Shown here piece by piece: positions 47,168 through 59,723 of a stretch of 64,000 nt of DNA. Location of the stretch: the NCBI GenBank assembly GCA_026168455.1, contig CM047426.1, positions 29,943,058 through 30,007,057 on the forward strand, given 5' to 3'. Position 1 is the stretch's first letter; each line of letters begins with the position of its first letter. The translations under genes and the position numbers were made by a program. Origin of the DNA: Theocolax elegans. Lineage: Eukaryota > Arthropoda > Insecta > Hymenoptera > Cerocephalidae. A model generated the notes under the pieces. It saw only the letters and a program-made list of their open reading frames with translations. It had not been told where the DNA came from and did no database searches.

Positions 47168-48727
47168 AGAAGGCACTGGTTCTATTTCCAGCCACATCGG
47201 TGAAACCATATTAAAGTTATATCAAAGTTTACATTTCTCTAAAAACAGCTTTCTTTAATTTTCTGTGCAATATCTCGAAATATAGAAATTCTAGCAAAAA
47301 ACTTACTATTAACAAAATATTCGTATTAAAAAGACGCAACGTTTTCCTCCATTATTTTTGAATACGATGTCGTCATAAATTTAAAAATTAAAAACGTTGT
47401 TTGACAAATATTTCGAAAAGTATTTAACCGATTTATCTGAAATTTTCAGGGTAATTTTCTTAGCCCTTGGGAAGGTGCTGGTTCTACTTCCAGTTTTATC
47501 GCGGTAAAACCGTATTTAAGCTATTAGTATTGAAAGCAGTGAATACTGTAACTATTATTATCCAGAATGCTGTAAAAAATAAATCAAGAATTATGAATAA
47601 AAGATCAAATATCTGCCCCAAATACATTTCAAAACAAGAAACCCAAAGATACTACCACCGCAGTGCCTAATTTTTAAACATAGCTTAAAATTTGTATTTA
47701 AGTTCTTGAAGATACTTAAATTTTTTGGAAGTAATTTTGTACATGTACACCTCCTCTTGCTATTGCCAAGTATCTACCACCTTATCCAACTACACCTATA
47801 TTGTATAAACAAGTCATTTTTGATAATTTAAAAAACTCTGTATTAAAATAGCAAAAATCGAGTTAAGTAAATCGACAAGCAATTTCTTTGACACGGGATT
47901 TCTTTATTATCCTGACAGAATTTGTTGTACATTCAAAAAATAAATAGAGAAGATGAAGTTTGATTATAAATACATGATATATTCAATAAATAATGGAATA
48001 TTTATGAAAGTTAAAATCGAGGGGTTAGTTAGCTGTATATATATATGGTTTACGCGCCTTTAGACTTGCATCAGGCGCTGTCGTGTCTTTTGATTTTTAA
48101 ATTGTGAAATTAATATTATATTGGTAACGATAAAGAAATATAGTTATTTTTTTAATTAAAATAATATGTATAGTTTATTATACATCTTAAAGTAAAAATT
48201 TAGAACTAAATTTTGAAAATTAATATTTAATTAATGTTATATACCTATAGAAAGAAAGATCAAAATTTAATCAAACTAAATATAGTATATTATACCTGTG
48301 TTGTTTAACAGAATGGGTGTATTTTTCGATAATCTTTATATACATTGTCATTCGAAGCGTAAGCAACAGCCCACCAGACAACACCAATCTTTGCAAGCTC
48401 TCTACCAGACATATCTTAAGTCATATCTGTCATTTGACATAAAGAGCGACATAGTCAAATTGTGCGAGTTTTAAGCTGCATTTTTCTTCATTTCGAAAAC
48501 AGAATGTAATACGAATTTAAAAAAGTAATGCGTATAAGTTGATAACGTTCTTCTCGTCCAAGTAACGAGTAATTGACCATTTTGTCGAGTCGATCGTTCA
48601 CTGCCCAATCAAATTATTTGGGCGTTCGTTTACATGTTCACTCTGATGAATAATAGTAAACTTTGTCACCATCAAACACCTATCAAGGTTTCGTAATCCA
48701 TTCCAGAAGGTTCGGTAATTTTCTTTG
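47168..48727. repeat. Block W, copy 2
   Basis: Second copy of 44444-46015, with a 16-bp deletion relative to it (GGCGCTAGCGATTTGC absent near 47358). Ends at TCGGTAATTTTCTTTGCAAAC. Confidence 0.85.
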
Positions 48728-48785
48728 CAAACATTGTTTTATTTGAAGACAAAAAAATTGTTTTAAAATTGTGCATAAACAAAGC

Positions 48786-49211
48786 GGGTGGGGTCCGATT
48801 TGTCGAAAGCTCATACAAATTGTGTGCATTGTTTCGAATTTCAAAAATTATAAATGCATTTTTATTATTTAGAATCAAGAGAATTAGAAAGATCATAATT
48901 TCGAAAATAATGCGTTCTTCAGTTTTTATATATTTGTTCCGAATATTCGAACTTTATAGTGTAGAGAAATAACTTCCATAATATTTGTCTATTAACACCT
49001 AGATAACAGACAATAATGTAGAAAATTATTTATCTTCTATTTGGAATTCGAAATATTACACCTAATACCAAATATATGACGATTTTATTACTTTCGAAAT
49101 AATGATCATTCCATTTTTTCGGTCCGAAATAAGAAAAAAGTTATTCTAATTTTTAAAATTCGAAATATTGCACACATTTTGAATGTACCTTCGACAAATC
49201 GGACCCCACCC
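48786..49211. mobile_element. 426-bp MITE with exact 8-bp target duplication (hAT-like)
   Basis: Terminal inverted repeats GGGTGGGGTCCGATTTGTCG on the left and the inverse CGACAAATCGGACCCCACCC on the right. It is flanked on both sides by AACAAAGC (48778-48785 and 49212-49219). An 8-bp duplication is the signature of hAT (also P) transposases. The interior is AT-rich with TTCGAA-type inverted words and no coding sequence. Confidence 0.92.
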
Positions 49212-49219
49212 AACAAAGC

Positions 49220-49660
49220 AACATTTGTTCTAATAATTATTAAATAAATATCTATAAAAATTAATTAAGTAGTTTAATATTTGAATTATTTCGATTTTTC
49301 TATATAAAAAATTTTTTGTAAGACGGTGAATACATTAATTTATTATAAATATTATTTAATTCTTATTACTTATTCGGTTATTGAATTGATCAATTACAAA
49401 ATATTTGAAAGAAGGGATACAAGTGCTGCTTTGATAAGAAAAACTTTTTGTGGTTTTTATGAGTAAAATAACGTAGTGTATAATAATCACAAATTGACCC
49501 GTTAAATCAATTGCTAATATTTTCGAAATAAATTGAATTTGTTTACTTATTCCCTTTACTTATTAATTTTTTTAAAAGTTGTTAAATCAAGTATAAATTT
49601 ACAATACAGAAAATTAATAAATTTAATTTGCGTACAGGCACTAAAATATGCTATATTAAT
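49220..49660. other. AT-rich single-copy DNA; nothing recognised
   Basis: Separates the MITE from the S/P/R/Q/T mosaic. No coding or structured repeat seen. Confidence 0.4.
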
Positions 49661-50429
49661 TAAAAAAAATTTTTTTTTATTAAGATATACATTTTCTATT
49701 AAAGCTCATTTTCATTAAAAATACAATTAAATTATTGTAATAAAAAATTGGTAAACATATTTTATTTGTCTTTTCGTAAATTATATACTACAAATATTTA
49801 AAACAATAATTATAACCTAAAAAAATAAGCAACCCCAATACAATTGCAAACATATTACTTGCACATTATACATTCTATATTGGCCCAAAGTTCAAAATAC
49901 AAACAGACACAAAAGAAATAAATTTTAACGTATTACTTTCAAGTTTGTAGGGTAACTAAACTTCAAAATATATATAAAAAAAATTAAATATATCTATTAC
50001 AAAAATAATTCTATTTATATTGCAGTAAATGTATATAAATAACACTTTGGTATATATATTGATTTTTTTTAAAATAACTTTTTTTAAATTCATTTTTAAT
50101 ACTAGAAAATTATAGTAAATTACATTTTCTTATTATTTTTCGTTTTGTGATATTTAATATACTTATAAAGTTTGTTTACATTAAAAATATATTTATATTA
50201 TCATAATAAATAAATTAATAAATGTATTTTACGTTTCTCTTTGCAAAAATAATTAATACAAATGCAAAAGCAAATATTATTACTTACCCATTATCCATCC
50301 AATATTGCGGCCCATTATTTAAATTAAAAATGCACAGAAAAAATAAATTTTGAAGTGTAATTTTCAAGTTTGAGCAAGAACAATATATGTTGTAAAGAAT
50401 CAAATACTAATATCAATGTATACGACTAT
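49661..50429. repeat. Block S, copy 1
   Basis: AT-rich block starting AAAAAAATTTTTTTTTATTAAG; repeated at 54737-55497 with indel differences. Non-coding. Confidence 0.8.
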
Positions 50430-51625
50430 AAAACCACTTAATCTTTACGTTATGTTTACATAGTAGATCAGTAGCAGCTCTTCAAGTTTCAACACTGACA
50501 TACGCAATACAGTGGCGCCACATTTCGACGATTTTCGGTTGTATAGTGTCGATGCCCGAAACTTTTTCAGTATATTGAAAAATAATAAAAGATAATTTTG
50601 AATTTGCTTATGTATGTGCCTTTTCAAGTTTGAGTGAAAGCAGCAGAACAATGACAACAAATATTTTTTATTAATTTATTAATTAATTTCCTTTGATCGC
50701 CTATTTTAATCGTCAAATTAAAATTAAAATAATAAATATTGATATAGAGAAGAAAAAACAGATTACCTAAAAGTACATATGCAATTTTGCATGTTGCCAA
50801 ATAATATATTAATTAAAAGTTTAGTTTTCGTTTTGAAGTCATTTATATTAATTAAATTTATATTATAGATATCATTAATAGTGCGAGAGCGAAATGCAAG
50901 CTGCATTTGTTCGTACTTTATAAGTTTTTATTCTCAGGCGCAGCCCGAGATATCATATTCTTCAACCGGGCTCTGAGATAGCACCTTCTTCAATCAGGCT
51001 ACGAGATAGCACCTTCTACCTCTCAGGCGTCGAAGTGTCAGTCAGGGTTTGTTTGAGCGCAGGCCGGGTATACGTTGTAGTTGATGATGTTCGTTACAAT
51101 AATGCAGGATAATTTTTACTACACAATTTTTGTATATTTTACACATATTCCATACATATAATTGTAACAGCTATTTAAATTTGTAATGAAGTTTTTAAAA
51201 AATTGTTTATCCTGATTTTGAAAAGTTTTTATCCTCTTTACGGGTTTTTACGGCTATCTGTACCGTCAGTGTGCGGAGGTGCGTTTGCCTCAAGTTATGC
51301 CTAGGAGGAAAGGAAAACCTAATAGTAGGAAAACTTTCCTCAAGACGGATGGTGTATTGGAACATTCTGTTTGGGTGTTTAGGTCACATTGAGTAGGCCT
51401 AAGTATCGAGATCAAACATGCCACGCGTCCTCTTACGTTGTAAATTGTAGAAAACGCCCAACCGATCCCGACAGCCGCACGAGGATGGGTCACGCATCCA
51501 AGTTTTCATCACAGAAGATATTGCAATAAAAAAAATCACATAAGAAAAAATTTTATAAACAAAATGTTTGACTTTGATCGCGTATAACTATAAAACAAAT
51601 AGAGATATACTCTCAAACTTCAGTC
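50430..51625. repeat. Block P, copy 1
   Basis: Begins near ACTATAAAACCACTTAATC; repeated at 53309 and 55496. It contains the minisatellite in inverse orientation (50940-51022) and a SINE remnant (51270-51502). Short open frames recur only because the block is copied. Confidence 0.85.
51270..51502 (-). mobile_element. Truncated 5S-type SINE remnant in block P, copy 1
   Basis: Reverse-complement relative of the SINE at 1936-2345. Shared landmarks on the minus strand of that element are GTTATGCC, GGTGTATT(C/G)G, AACATTCT, GTAGGCCT, ACGTTGT(A/G)AA and CATCCAAG. It stops inside the 5S-like head (at CATCCAAG) and is eroded at the other end. Diverged by many substitutions. Confidence 0.7.
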
Positions 51626-52135
51626 CAAGAGAAAAGGTGTTTGCATTGAAATGCGTGAAAAATGGAATCAGTTTTCAGGCATTTAGGAAACGATTTTTCT
51701 CGTTGTTTTGGCGCATTAAATGCTTTGGCTTCAATTGTTTCTAGAAATGTTACGCCTGAACAAGGCATTTTCGAGCATAAAAAATAGTTTTCGCTTGGTA
51801 AGATTAGTGACTCGTTCCGGGCTATGAAAGAGCATTAATAATGCTTTTGGTGAAATTTTGAAAAAATTAGTAAAACTCAAATATCTCGAAATGAGGAATT
51901 ATTTGCTAGAAATGATCGAAATTCGTGTATAAATGTAGAAAAGCAATAGAATAAAAGAATATTTGCAGAGATTAGAGTCCAATTGAACCGAGAAACTGCT
52001 GTTAAACAAATTTAGAGGTTATTTCCATTCCATTAATGCGTGAAAACAACGAGAAAAAACGTTTCATCCTACCCATGTCCTACCTACTTTTCTTACGTTG
52101 TTTCTACCGAACCAGCACATTTTAAATATTATCAT
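51626..52135. repeat. Block R, copy 1
   Basis: Segment between blocks P and Q in this copy only. Its right three-quarters recur at 57222-57583; it is absent between P and Q in the P2 and P3 copies. Confidence 0.75.
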
Positions 52136-53306
52136 CAGATCGAATAGATTTGGTTTAAAAAGAGGAAGCTCAAATTTCATATTTGGTCAAAGTTACTATA
52201 AAATACTATAAAAAAGTCTCGAAAAAAGTATATACTAAAAATGGCTAATTTTAGTCGTCTTTCATTATTTTTTTGTAAATTTTCATTAATAGTAAAAAAT
52301 TTGATATCAATAGAAATCTTGAGATCAAATAGAAGAATTAAAAAGAATTTTTTAGTATGAAATAAATTAATTAAAAAAGAAAGAAAGTTTTTTTTTTTCA
52401 TTTTTTACATTAAAAAAATGTATACCTTTTTTCTTAATTTGATAGGTCAATTTTCCCGATGGCATTTGAAAGAAGGTATCTAAACTATTCTAAAAAAAAT
52501 CGACATTATCATAGGGTATGATTTATGCCATAAATAATAACTACACTGAGAGAATTTTTGGGCATCCGCTGTAATTGCTCAAGTCAGCTGCTGCACATAA
52601 TCTTTTGGGCATCAAATCTACTAATTTTTGTACCGATGCTGCCCAAAAGTGAAGATTTTTTGCTGTTTGAGCGACACTAGCGTCACATTTGGACGTCTGG
52701 TGTACAATTTTTGTACAGTATCTGTCCAAAACGCTCGTGCGAATACTGTAACGCGTTTTGGACGTCTGGCGTACTAGCACTTATAGCATAGGTCCAAAAA
52801 TTTTCTCAGTGTAACAAAATCGAAAAAACTTCGTATCCGTTTACGTCTTGATGGATTAAAAGTATTGATTTTTAGGACAAACTATCTTTTTATTATTCTT
52901 TTTCACGTACGTTTCAACCAAATTAAAATATTTCAGCTTCCTTTTTTAAAACAAATCTACTTGTCCTCAGATTTCTTTTGGACTTAAGTTTAAGAGTATG
53001 TCTTTTTGTTTTAGAGCTATACGCGACCAAAGCCAAGAATTTTGATTGTGGAATTTTGCTTCCTCATAGAGGAAGCTTTGTAATAGTGAAATTAATTTTT
53101 CAAAAATTTTGATAATATTATTAATTTTTCTTAATTGGACCAAATGAACTTTATAGAGAATAAAAAAAACTATCTGATCGATTTTGGATCGACAAATTAT
53201 CTCTAGTTTTTTATTATTAAAAAATGATTCTTTTCTACATATTTTATAGTATGGAAATTACTCAGTCAAATCTGCTGAAAAAATGTTTCATGAAACATCT
53301 AATAGT
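52136..53306. repeat. Block Q, copy 1
   Basis: Starts CAGATCGAATAGATTTGG and ends CATAAACTATAAAA. Full-length copies also at 57590 and 59724; partial copies at 54497 and 56703; an old diverged piece at about 3150-3300. Carries the TA-flanked MITE at 52544-52811. Confidence 0.85.
52544..52811. mobile_element. TA-flanked MITE (Tc1/mariner-like), copy in Q1
   Basis: 268 bp with ends CACTGAGAGAATTTTTGG and the inverse CCAAAAATTTTCTCAGTG, bounded by TA on each side (52542-52543 and 52812-52813). TA duplication and CAC/GTG ends fit Tc1/mariner-type elements. Other copies of the same insertion, carried by duplication of Q: 57112-57221 (cut), 57994-58261 and 60133-60401. Confidence 0.85.
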
Positions 53307-53308
53307 CA

Positions 53309-54493
53309 TAAACTATAAAACCACTTAATCTTTACGTTATGTTTACATAGTAGATCAGTAGCAGCTCTTCAAGTTTCAACACTGACATACGCAATACAGT
53401 GGCGCCACATTTCGACGATTTTCGGTTGTATAGTGTCGATGCCCGAAACTTTTTCAGTATATTGAAAAATAATAAAAGATAATTTTGAATTTGCTTATGT
53501 ATGTGCCTTTTCAAGTTTGAGTGAAAGCAGCAGAACAATGACAACAAATATTTTTTATTAATTTATTAATTAATTTCCTTTGATCGCCTATTTTAATCGT
53601 CAAATTAAAATTAAAATAATAAATATTGATATAGAGAAGAAAAAACAGATTACCTATAAAAGTTACATAGATGCAATTGTCTTTGCCAAATAATATTAAT
53701 TAAAAGTTTAGTTTTCGTTTTGAAGTCATTTATATTAATTAAATTTATATTATAGATATCATTAATAGTGCGAGAGCGAAATGCAAGCTGCATTTGTTCG
53801 TACTTTATAAGTTTTTATTCTCAGGCGCAGCCCGAGATATCATATTCTTCAACCGGGCTCTGAGATAGCACCTTCTACCTCTCAGGCGTCGAAGTGTCAG
53901 TCAGGGTTTGTTTGAGCGCAGGCCGGGTATACGTTGTAGTTGATGATGTTCGTTACAATAATGCAGGATAATTTTTACTACACAATTTTTGTATATTTTA
54001 CACATATTCCATACATATAATTGTAACAGCTATTTAAATTTGTAATGAAGTTTTTAAAAAATTGTTTATCCTGATTTTGAAAAGTTTTTATCCTCTTTAC
54101 GGGTTTTTACGGCTATCTGTACCGTCAGTGTGCGGGGTGCGTTTGCCTCAAGTTATGCCTAGGAGGAAAGGAAAACCTAATAGTAGGAAAACTTTCCTCG
54201 AGACGGATGGTGTATTGGAACATTCTGTTTGGGTGTTTAGGTCACATTGAGTAGGCCTAAGTATCGAGATCAAACATGCCACGCGTCCTCTTACGTTGTA
54301 AATTGTAGAAAACGCCCAACCGATCCCGACAGCCGCACGAGGATGAGTCACGCATCCAAGTTTTCATCACAGAAGATATTGCAATAAAAAAAATCACATA
54401 AGAAAAAATTTTATAAACAAAATGTTTGACTTTGATCGCGTATAACTATAAAACAAATAGAGATATACTCTCAAACTTCAGTCCAAGAGAAAG
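53309..54493. repeat. Block P, copy 2
   Basis: Second P copy. Its minisatellite (about 53826-53885) has lost one unit relative to P1 and P3. SINE remnant at 54130-54360. At its right end P joins Q directly, with block R missing. Confidence 0.85.
54130..54360 (-). mobile_element. Truncated 5S-type SINE remnant in block P, copy 2
   Basis: Carried along in P2; same breakpoints as in P1, so amplified by block duplication and not by new insertion. Confidence 0.7.
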
Positions 54494-54496
54494 CTC

Positions 54497-54736
54497 AGAT
54501 CGAATAGATTTGGTTTAAAAAGAGGAAGCTCAAATTTCATATTGGTCAAAGTTACTATAAAATACTATAAAAAAGTCTCGAAAAAAGTATATACTAAAAA
54601 TGGCTAATTTTAGTCGTCTTTCATTATTTTTTTGTAAATTTTCATTAATAGTAAAAAATTTGATATCAATAGAAATCTTGAGATCAAATAGAAGAATTAA
54701 AAAGAATTTTTTAGTATGAAATAAATTAATTAAAAA
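54497..54736. repeat. Block Q fragment (Q2)
   Basis: First 240 bp of Q, cut at the TTAATTAAAAAAAA run where it fuses to block S copy 2. The shared A-run is a plausible recombination point. Confidence 0.8.
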
Positions 54737-55495
54737 AAATTTTTTTTATTAAGATATACATTTCTATTAAAGCTCATTTTCATTAAAAATACAATTAAAT
54801 TATTGTAATAAAAAATTGGTAAACATATTTTATTTGTCTTTTCGTAAATTATATACTACAAATATTTAAAACAATAATTATAACCTAAAAAAATAAGCAA
54901 CCCCAATACAATTGCAAACATATTACTTGCACATATACATTCTATATTGGCCCAAAGTTCAAAATACAAACAGACACAAAAGAATAAATTTTAACGTCTT
55001 ACTTTCAAGTTTGTTAGGGTAACTAAACTTCAAAATATATATAAAACAAAATTAAATATTATCTTATTACAAAAATAATTATTTTATATTGCAGTAATGT
55101 ATATAAATAACACTTTGGTATATATATTGATTTTTTTTTTAAAATAACTTTTTTTAAATTCATTTTTAATACTAGAAAATTATAGTAAATTACATTTTTC
55201 TTATTATTTTTCGTTTTGTGATATTTAATATACTTATAAAGTTTGTTTACATTAAAATATATTTATATTATCATAATAAATAAATTAATAAATGTATTTT
55301 ACGTTTCTCTTTGCAAAAATAATTAATACAAATGCAAAAGCAAATATTATACTTACCATTATCCATCCAATAGTTGCGGCCCATTATTTAAATTAAAAAT
55401 GCACAGAAAAAATAAATTTTGAAGTGTAATTTTCAGTTTGAGCAAGAACAATATATGTTGTAAAGAATCAAATACTAATATCAATGTATACGACT
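54737..55495. repeat. Block S, copy 2
   Basis: Repeats 49661-50429 ahead of P3, so S-P order is preserved as a unit. Confidence 0.8.
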
Positions 55496-56700
55496 ATAAA
55501 ACCACTTAATCTTTACATTATGTTTACATAGTCGATCAGTAGCAGCTCTTCAAGTTTCAACACGACATACGCAATACAGTGGCGCCACATTTCGACGATT
55601 TTCGGTTGTATAGTGTCGATGCCCGAAACTTTTTCAGTATATTGAAAAATAATAAAAGATAATTTTGAATTTGCTTATGTATGTGCCTTTTCAAGTTTGA
55701 GTGAAAGCAGCAGAACAATGACAACAAATATTTTTTATTAATTTATTAATTAATTTCCTTTGATCGCCTATTTTAATCGTCAAATTAAAATTAAAATAAT
55801 AAATATTGATATAGAGAAGAAAAAACAGATTACCTATAAAAGTTACATAGATGCAATTGTCTTTGCCAAATAATATATTAATTAAAAGTTTAGTTTTCGT
55901 TTTGAAGTCATTTATATTAATTAAATTTATATTATAGATATCATTAATAGTGCGAGAGCGAAATGCAAGCTGCATTTGTTCGTACTTATAAGTTTTTATT
56001 CTCAGGCGCAGCCCGAGATATCATATTCTTCAACCGGGCTCTGAGATAGCACCTTCTTCAATCAGGCTACGAGATAGCACCTTCTACCTCTCAGGCGTCG
56101 AAGTGTCAGTCAGGGTTTGTTTGAGCGCAGGCCGGGTATACGTTGTAGTTGATGATGTTCGTTACAATAATGCAGGATAATTTTTACTACACAATTTTTG
56201 TATATTTTACACATATTCCATACATACTATTGTAACAGCTATTTAAATTTGTAATGAAGTTTTTAAAAATTGTTTATCCTGATTTTGAAAAGTTTTTTAT
56301 CCTCTTTACGGGTTTTTACGGCTATCTGTACCGTCAGTGTGCGGAGGTGCGTTTGCCTCAAGTTATGCCTAGGAGGAAGGGAAAACCTAATAGTAGGAAA
56401 CTTTCCTCGAGACGGATGGTGTATTGGAACATTCTGTTTGGGTGTTTAGGTCACATTGAGTAGGCCTAAGTATCGAGATCAAACATGCCACGCGTCCTCT
56501 TACGTTGTAAATTGTAGAAAACGCCCACCGATCCCGACAGCCGCACGAGGATGGTCACGCATCCAAGTTTTCATCACAGAAGATATTGCAATAAAAAAAA
56601 TCACATAAGAAAAAATTTTATAAACAAAATGTTTGACTTTGATCGCGTATAACTATAAAACAAATAGAGATATACTCTCAAACTTCAGTCCAAGAGAAAG
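55496..56700. repeat. Block P, copy 3
   Basis: Third P copy; three-unit minisatellite at 56007-56091, SINE remnant at 56341-56567. Joined directly to Q as in P2. Confidence 0.85.
56341..56567 (-). mobile_element. Truncated 5S-type SINE remnant in block P, copy 3
   Basis: Same element and breakpoints as in P1 and P2, with private single-base deletions. Confidence 0.7.
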
Positions 56701-56702
56701 CT

Positions 56703-57221
56703 CAGATCGAATAGATTTGGTTTAAAAAGAGGAAGCTCAAATTTCATATTTGGTCAAAGTTACTATAAAATACTATAAAAAAGTCTCGAAAAAAGTATAT
56801 ACTAAAAATGGCTAATTTTAGTCGTCTTTCATTATTTTTTTGTAAATTTTCATTAATAGTAAAAAATTTGATATCAATAGAAATCTTGAGATCAAATAGA
56901 AGAATTAAAAAGAATTTTTTAGTATGAAATAAATTAATTAAAAAAAGAAAGAAAGTTTTTTTTTTTCATTTTTTACATTAAAAAAATGTATACCTTTTTT
57001 CTTAATTTGATAGGTCAATTTTCCCGATGGCATTTGAAAGAAGGTATCTAAACTATTCTAAAAAAAATCGACATTATCATAGGGTATGATTTATGCCATA
57101 AATAATAACTACACTGAGAGAATTTTTGGGCATCCGCTGTAATTGCTCAAGTCAGCTGCTGCACATAATCTTTTGGGCATCAAATCTACTAATTTTTGTA
57201 CCGATGCTGCCCAAAAGTGAA
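56703..57221. repeat. Block Q, copy 3 (cut inside its MITE)
   Basis: Runs from the start of Q to 110 bp into the TA-flanked MITE (57112-57221), ending GCCCAAAAGTGAA, then switches to block R. Confidence 0.8.
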
Positions 57222-57583
57222 TAGTTTTCGCTTGGTAAGATTAGTGACTCGTTCCGGGCTATGAAAGAGCATTAATAATGCTTTTGGTGAAATTTTGAAA
57301 AAATTAGTAAAACTCAAATATCTCGAAATGAGGAATTATTTGCTAGAAATGATCGAAATTCGTGTATAAATGTAGAAAAGCAATAGAATAAAAGAATATT
57401 TGCAGAGATTAGAGTCCAATTGAACCGAGAAACTGCTGTTAAACAAATTTAGAGGTTATTTCCATTCCATTAATGCGTGAAAACAACGAGAAAAAACGTT
57501 TCATCCTACCCATGTCCTACCTACTTTTCTTACGTTGTTTCTACCGAACCAGCACATTTTAAATATTATCATTTCTACTAGGG
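57222..57583. repeat. Block R, copy 2
   Basis: Matches about 51783-52135 from TAGTTTTCGCTTGG to TTTTAAATATTATCAT; followed by TTCTACTAGGG and then Q4. Confidence 0.8.
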
Positions 57584-57589
57584 CTCAGA

Positions 57590-58772
57590 TCGAATAGATT
57601 TGGTTTAAAAAGAGGAAGCTCAAATTTCATATTTGGTCAAAGTTACTATAAAATACTATAAAAAAGTCTCGAAAAAAGTATATACTAAAAATGGCTAATT
57701 TTAGTCGTCTTTCATTATTTTTTTGTAAATTTTCATTAATAGTAAAAAATTTGATATCAATAGAAATCTTGAGATCAAATAGAAGAATTAAAAAGAATTT
57801 TTTAGTATGAAATAAATTAATTAAAAAAAGAAAGAAAGTTTTTTTTTTCATTTTTTACATTAAAAAAATGTATACCTTTTTTCTTAATTTGATAGGTCAA
57901 TTTTCCCGATGGCATTTGAAAGAAGGTATCTAAACTATTCTAAAAAAAATCGACATTATCATAGGGTATGATTTATGCCATAAATAATAACTACACTGAG
58001 AGAATTTTTGGGCATCCGCTGTAATTGCTCAAGTCAGCTGCTGCACATAACCTTTTGGGCATCAAATCTACTAATTTTTGTACCGATGCTGCCCAAAAGT
58101 GAAGATTTTTTGCTGTTTGAGCGACACTAGCGTCACATTTGGACGTCTGGTGTACAATTTTTGTACAGTATCTGTCCAAAACGCTCGTGCGAATACTGTA
58201 ACGCGTTTTGGACGTCTGGCGTACTAGCACTTATAGCATAGGTCCAAAAATTTTCTCAGTGTAACAAAATCGAAAAAACTTCGTATCCGTTTACGTCTTG
58301 ATGGATTAAAAGTATTGATTTTTAGGACAAACTATCTTTTTATTATTCTTTTTCACGTACGTTTCAACCAAATTAAAATATTTCAGCTTCCTTTTTTAAA
58401 ACAAATCTACTTGTCCTCAGATTTCTTTTGGACTTAAGTTTAAGAGTATGTCTTTTTGTTTTAGAGCTATACGCGACCAAAGCCAAGAATTTTGATTGTG
58501 GAATTTTGCTTCCTCATAGAGGAAGCTTTGTAATAGTGAAATTAATTTTTCAAAAATTTTGATAATATTATTAATTTTTCTTAATTGGACCAAATGAACT
58601 TTATAGAGAATAAAAAAAACTATCTGATCGATTTTGGATCGACAAATTATCTCTATTAGTTTTTTTATTATTAAAAAATGATTCTTTTCTACATATTTTA
58701 TAGTATGGAAATTACTCAGTCAAATCTGCTGAAAAAATGTTTCATGAAACATCTAATAGTCATAAACTATAA
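57590..58772. repeat. Block Q, copy 4 (full)
   Basis: Nearly identical to Q1, 5450 bp away, with the complete MITE at 57994-58261. Continues into block T instead of P. Confidence 0.85.
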
Positions 58773-59650
58773 AAATTTCAAGTAATTATATCGATTATTT
58801 ATGATTAAACAAATTAACATGTGAAAAAATTGGGATTTTATGTCGAAGTTTTTCAGGAATAAAAAGCAGTTAATTCACTTGTAATTTTGGGTAGAATAGT
58901 CTTATTGATAGTTTCGATTGTTTATAAACTCTAAAAATAAAATTAAAAATCCTTCTTGGATTAGTTTTTGAGAAAAAAATTATAATCTAAAAGTAATTTT
59001 TATTAAAATTTTGTTTACTTATATAGTAGTCTAATGTGGAACTAACCATATTTTTGGAAGAAAAATGTTTTTAGGCACGACCGCTACACCGGGAGAGCCT
59101 TATCATTTTCATCATTGCAAAATGTGTGATGCATCAAATATACTAGATAATAGTTGTGAGAACTAAGAGAAATTTGAGAAGAGGAAATTATGTATATTAG
59201 AATCATTTAAGGCCCTCCCTACAATGTATGTATGGATGTTTTATGTATATGTAATCATATTATCAAAGATAACTCAATCAATTTTTTTACCGATTTAGCT
59301 GAGATTCACAGGGTAACTTCGTTCATAATGTAATTAGATAATGGCCCTATTTTCAGATATATAGCACTTGAACACTTTAAGTTATGGCATTATTTTTTAA
59401 TTCCTTAGAAACGGTTTTGTAGCAGTTATTCTTGAAATGTATAATCCTACATAACAACTTTATACGGACGAAATGTTCGTCTCAAATAACAAAACTTTTT
59501 CCTATTGTACACTTGACGCTCAAAACAATATTTTCGCAGCTAAACATAGAAAAAACGGTCAAACTAATGAAAAAAGCACAAAAAAACACGTTATTTCGCA
59601 ATAAAACGAAATGTATTGTTTTTACTGAAAAACTTTTAATAAACAAAATG
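58773..59650. repeat. Block T, copy 1
   Basis: Repeated at 60903. It contains GGCACGACCGCTACACCGGG and nearby words that are diverged matches to block V (GGTACTACCGTTATACGGG). Its right end (about 59473-59650) is a single diverged monomer of the 174-bp satellite. Confidence 0.8.
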
Positions 59651-59723
59651 TTTGGACTTTGATCGCGTTACTAACTATAAAACAAATAGAGATATACTCT
59701 CAAACTTCAGTCAAGAGAAAGCT

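Noticed and set aside
44757..47670. Identical 67-codon frames at 44757 and 47467 as a conserved small protein
   Set aside because: Identity is explained by the block W duplication. The first in-frame codons sit inside an older repeated monomer, and there is no Kozak context or domain.
50445..58230. Recurrent 62-79-codon frames in blocks P and Q as small genes
   Set aside because: They lie inside the SINE remnant or the TA-flanked MITE, or in AT-rich repeat sequence. Copies with single indels lose the frame, showing no coding constraint.
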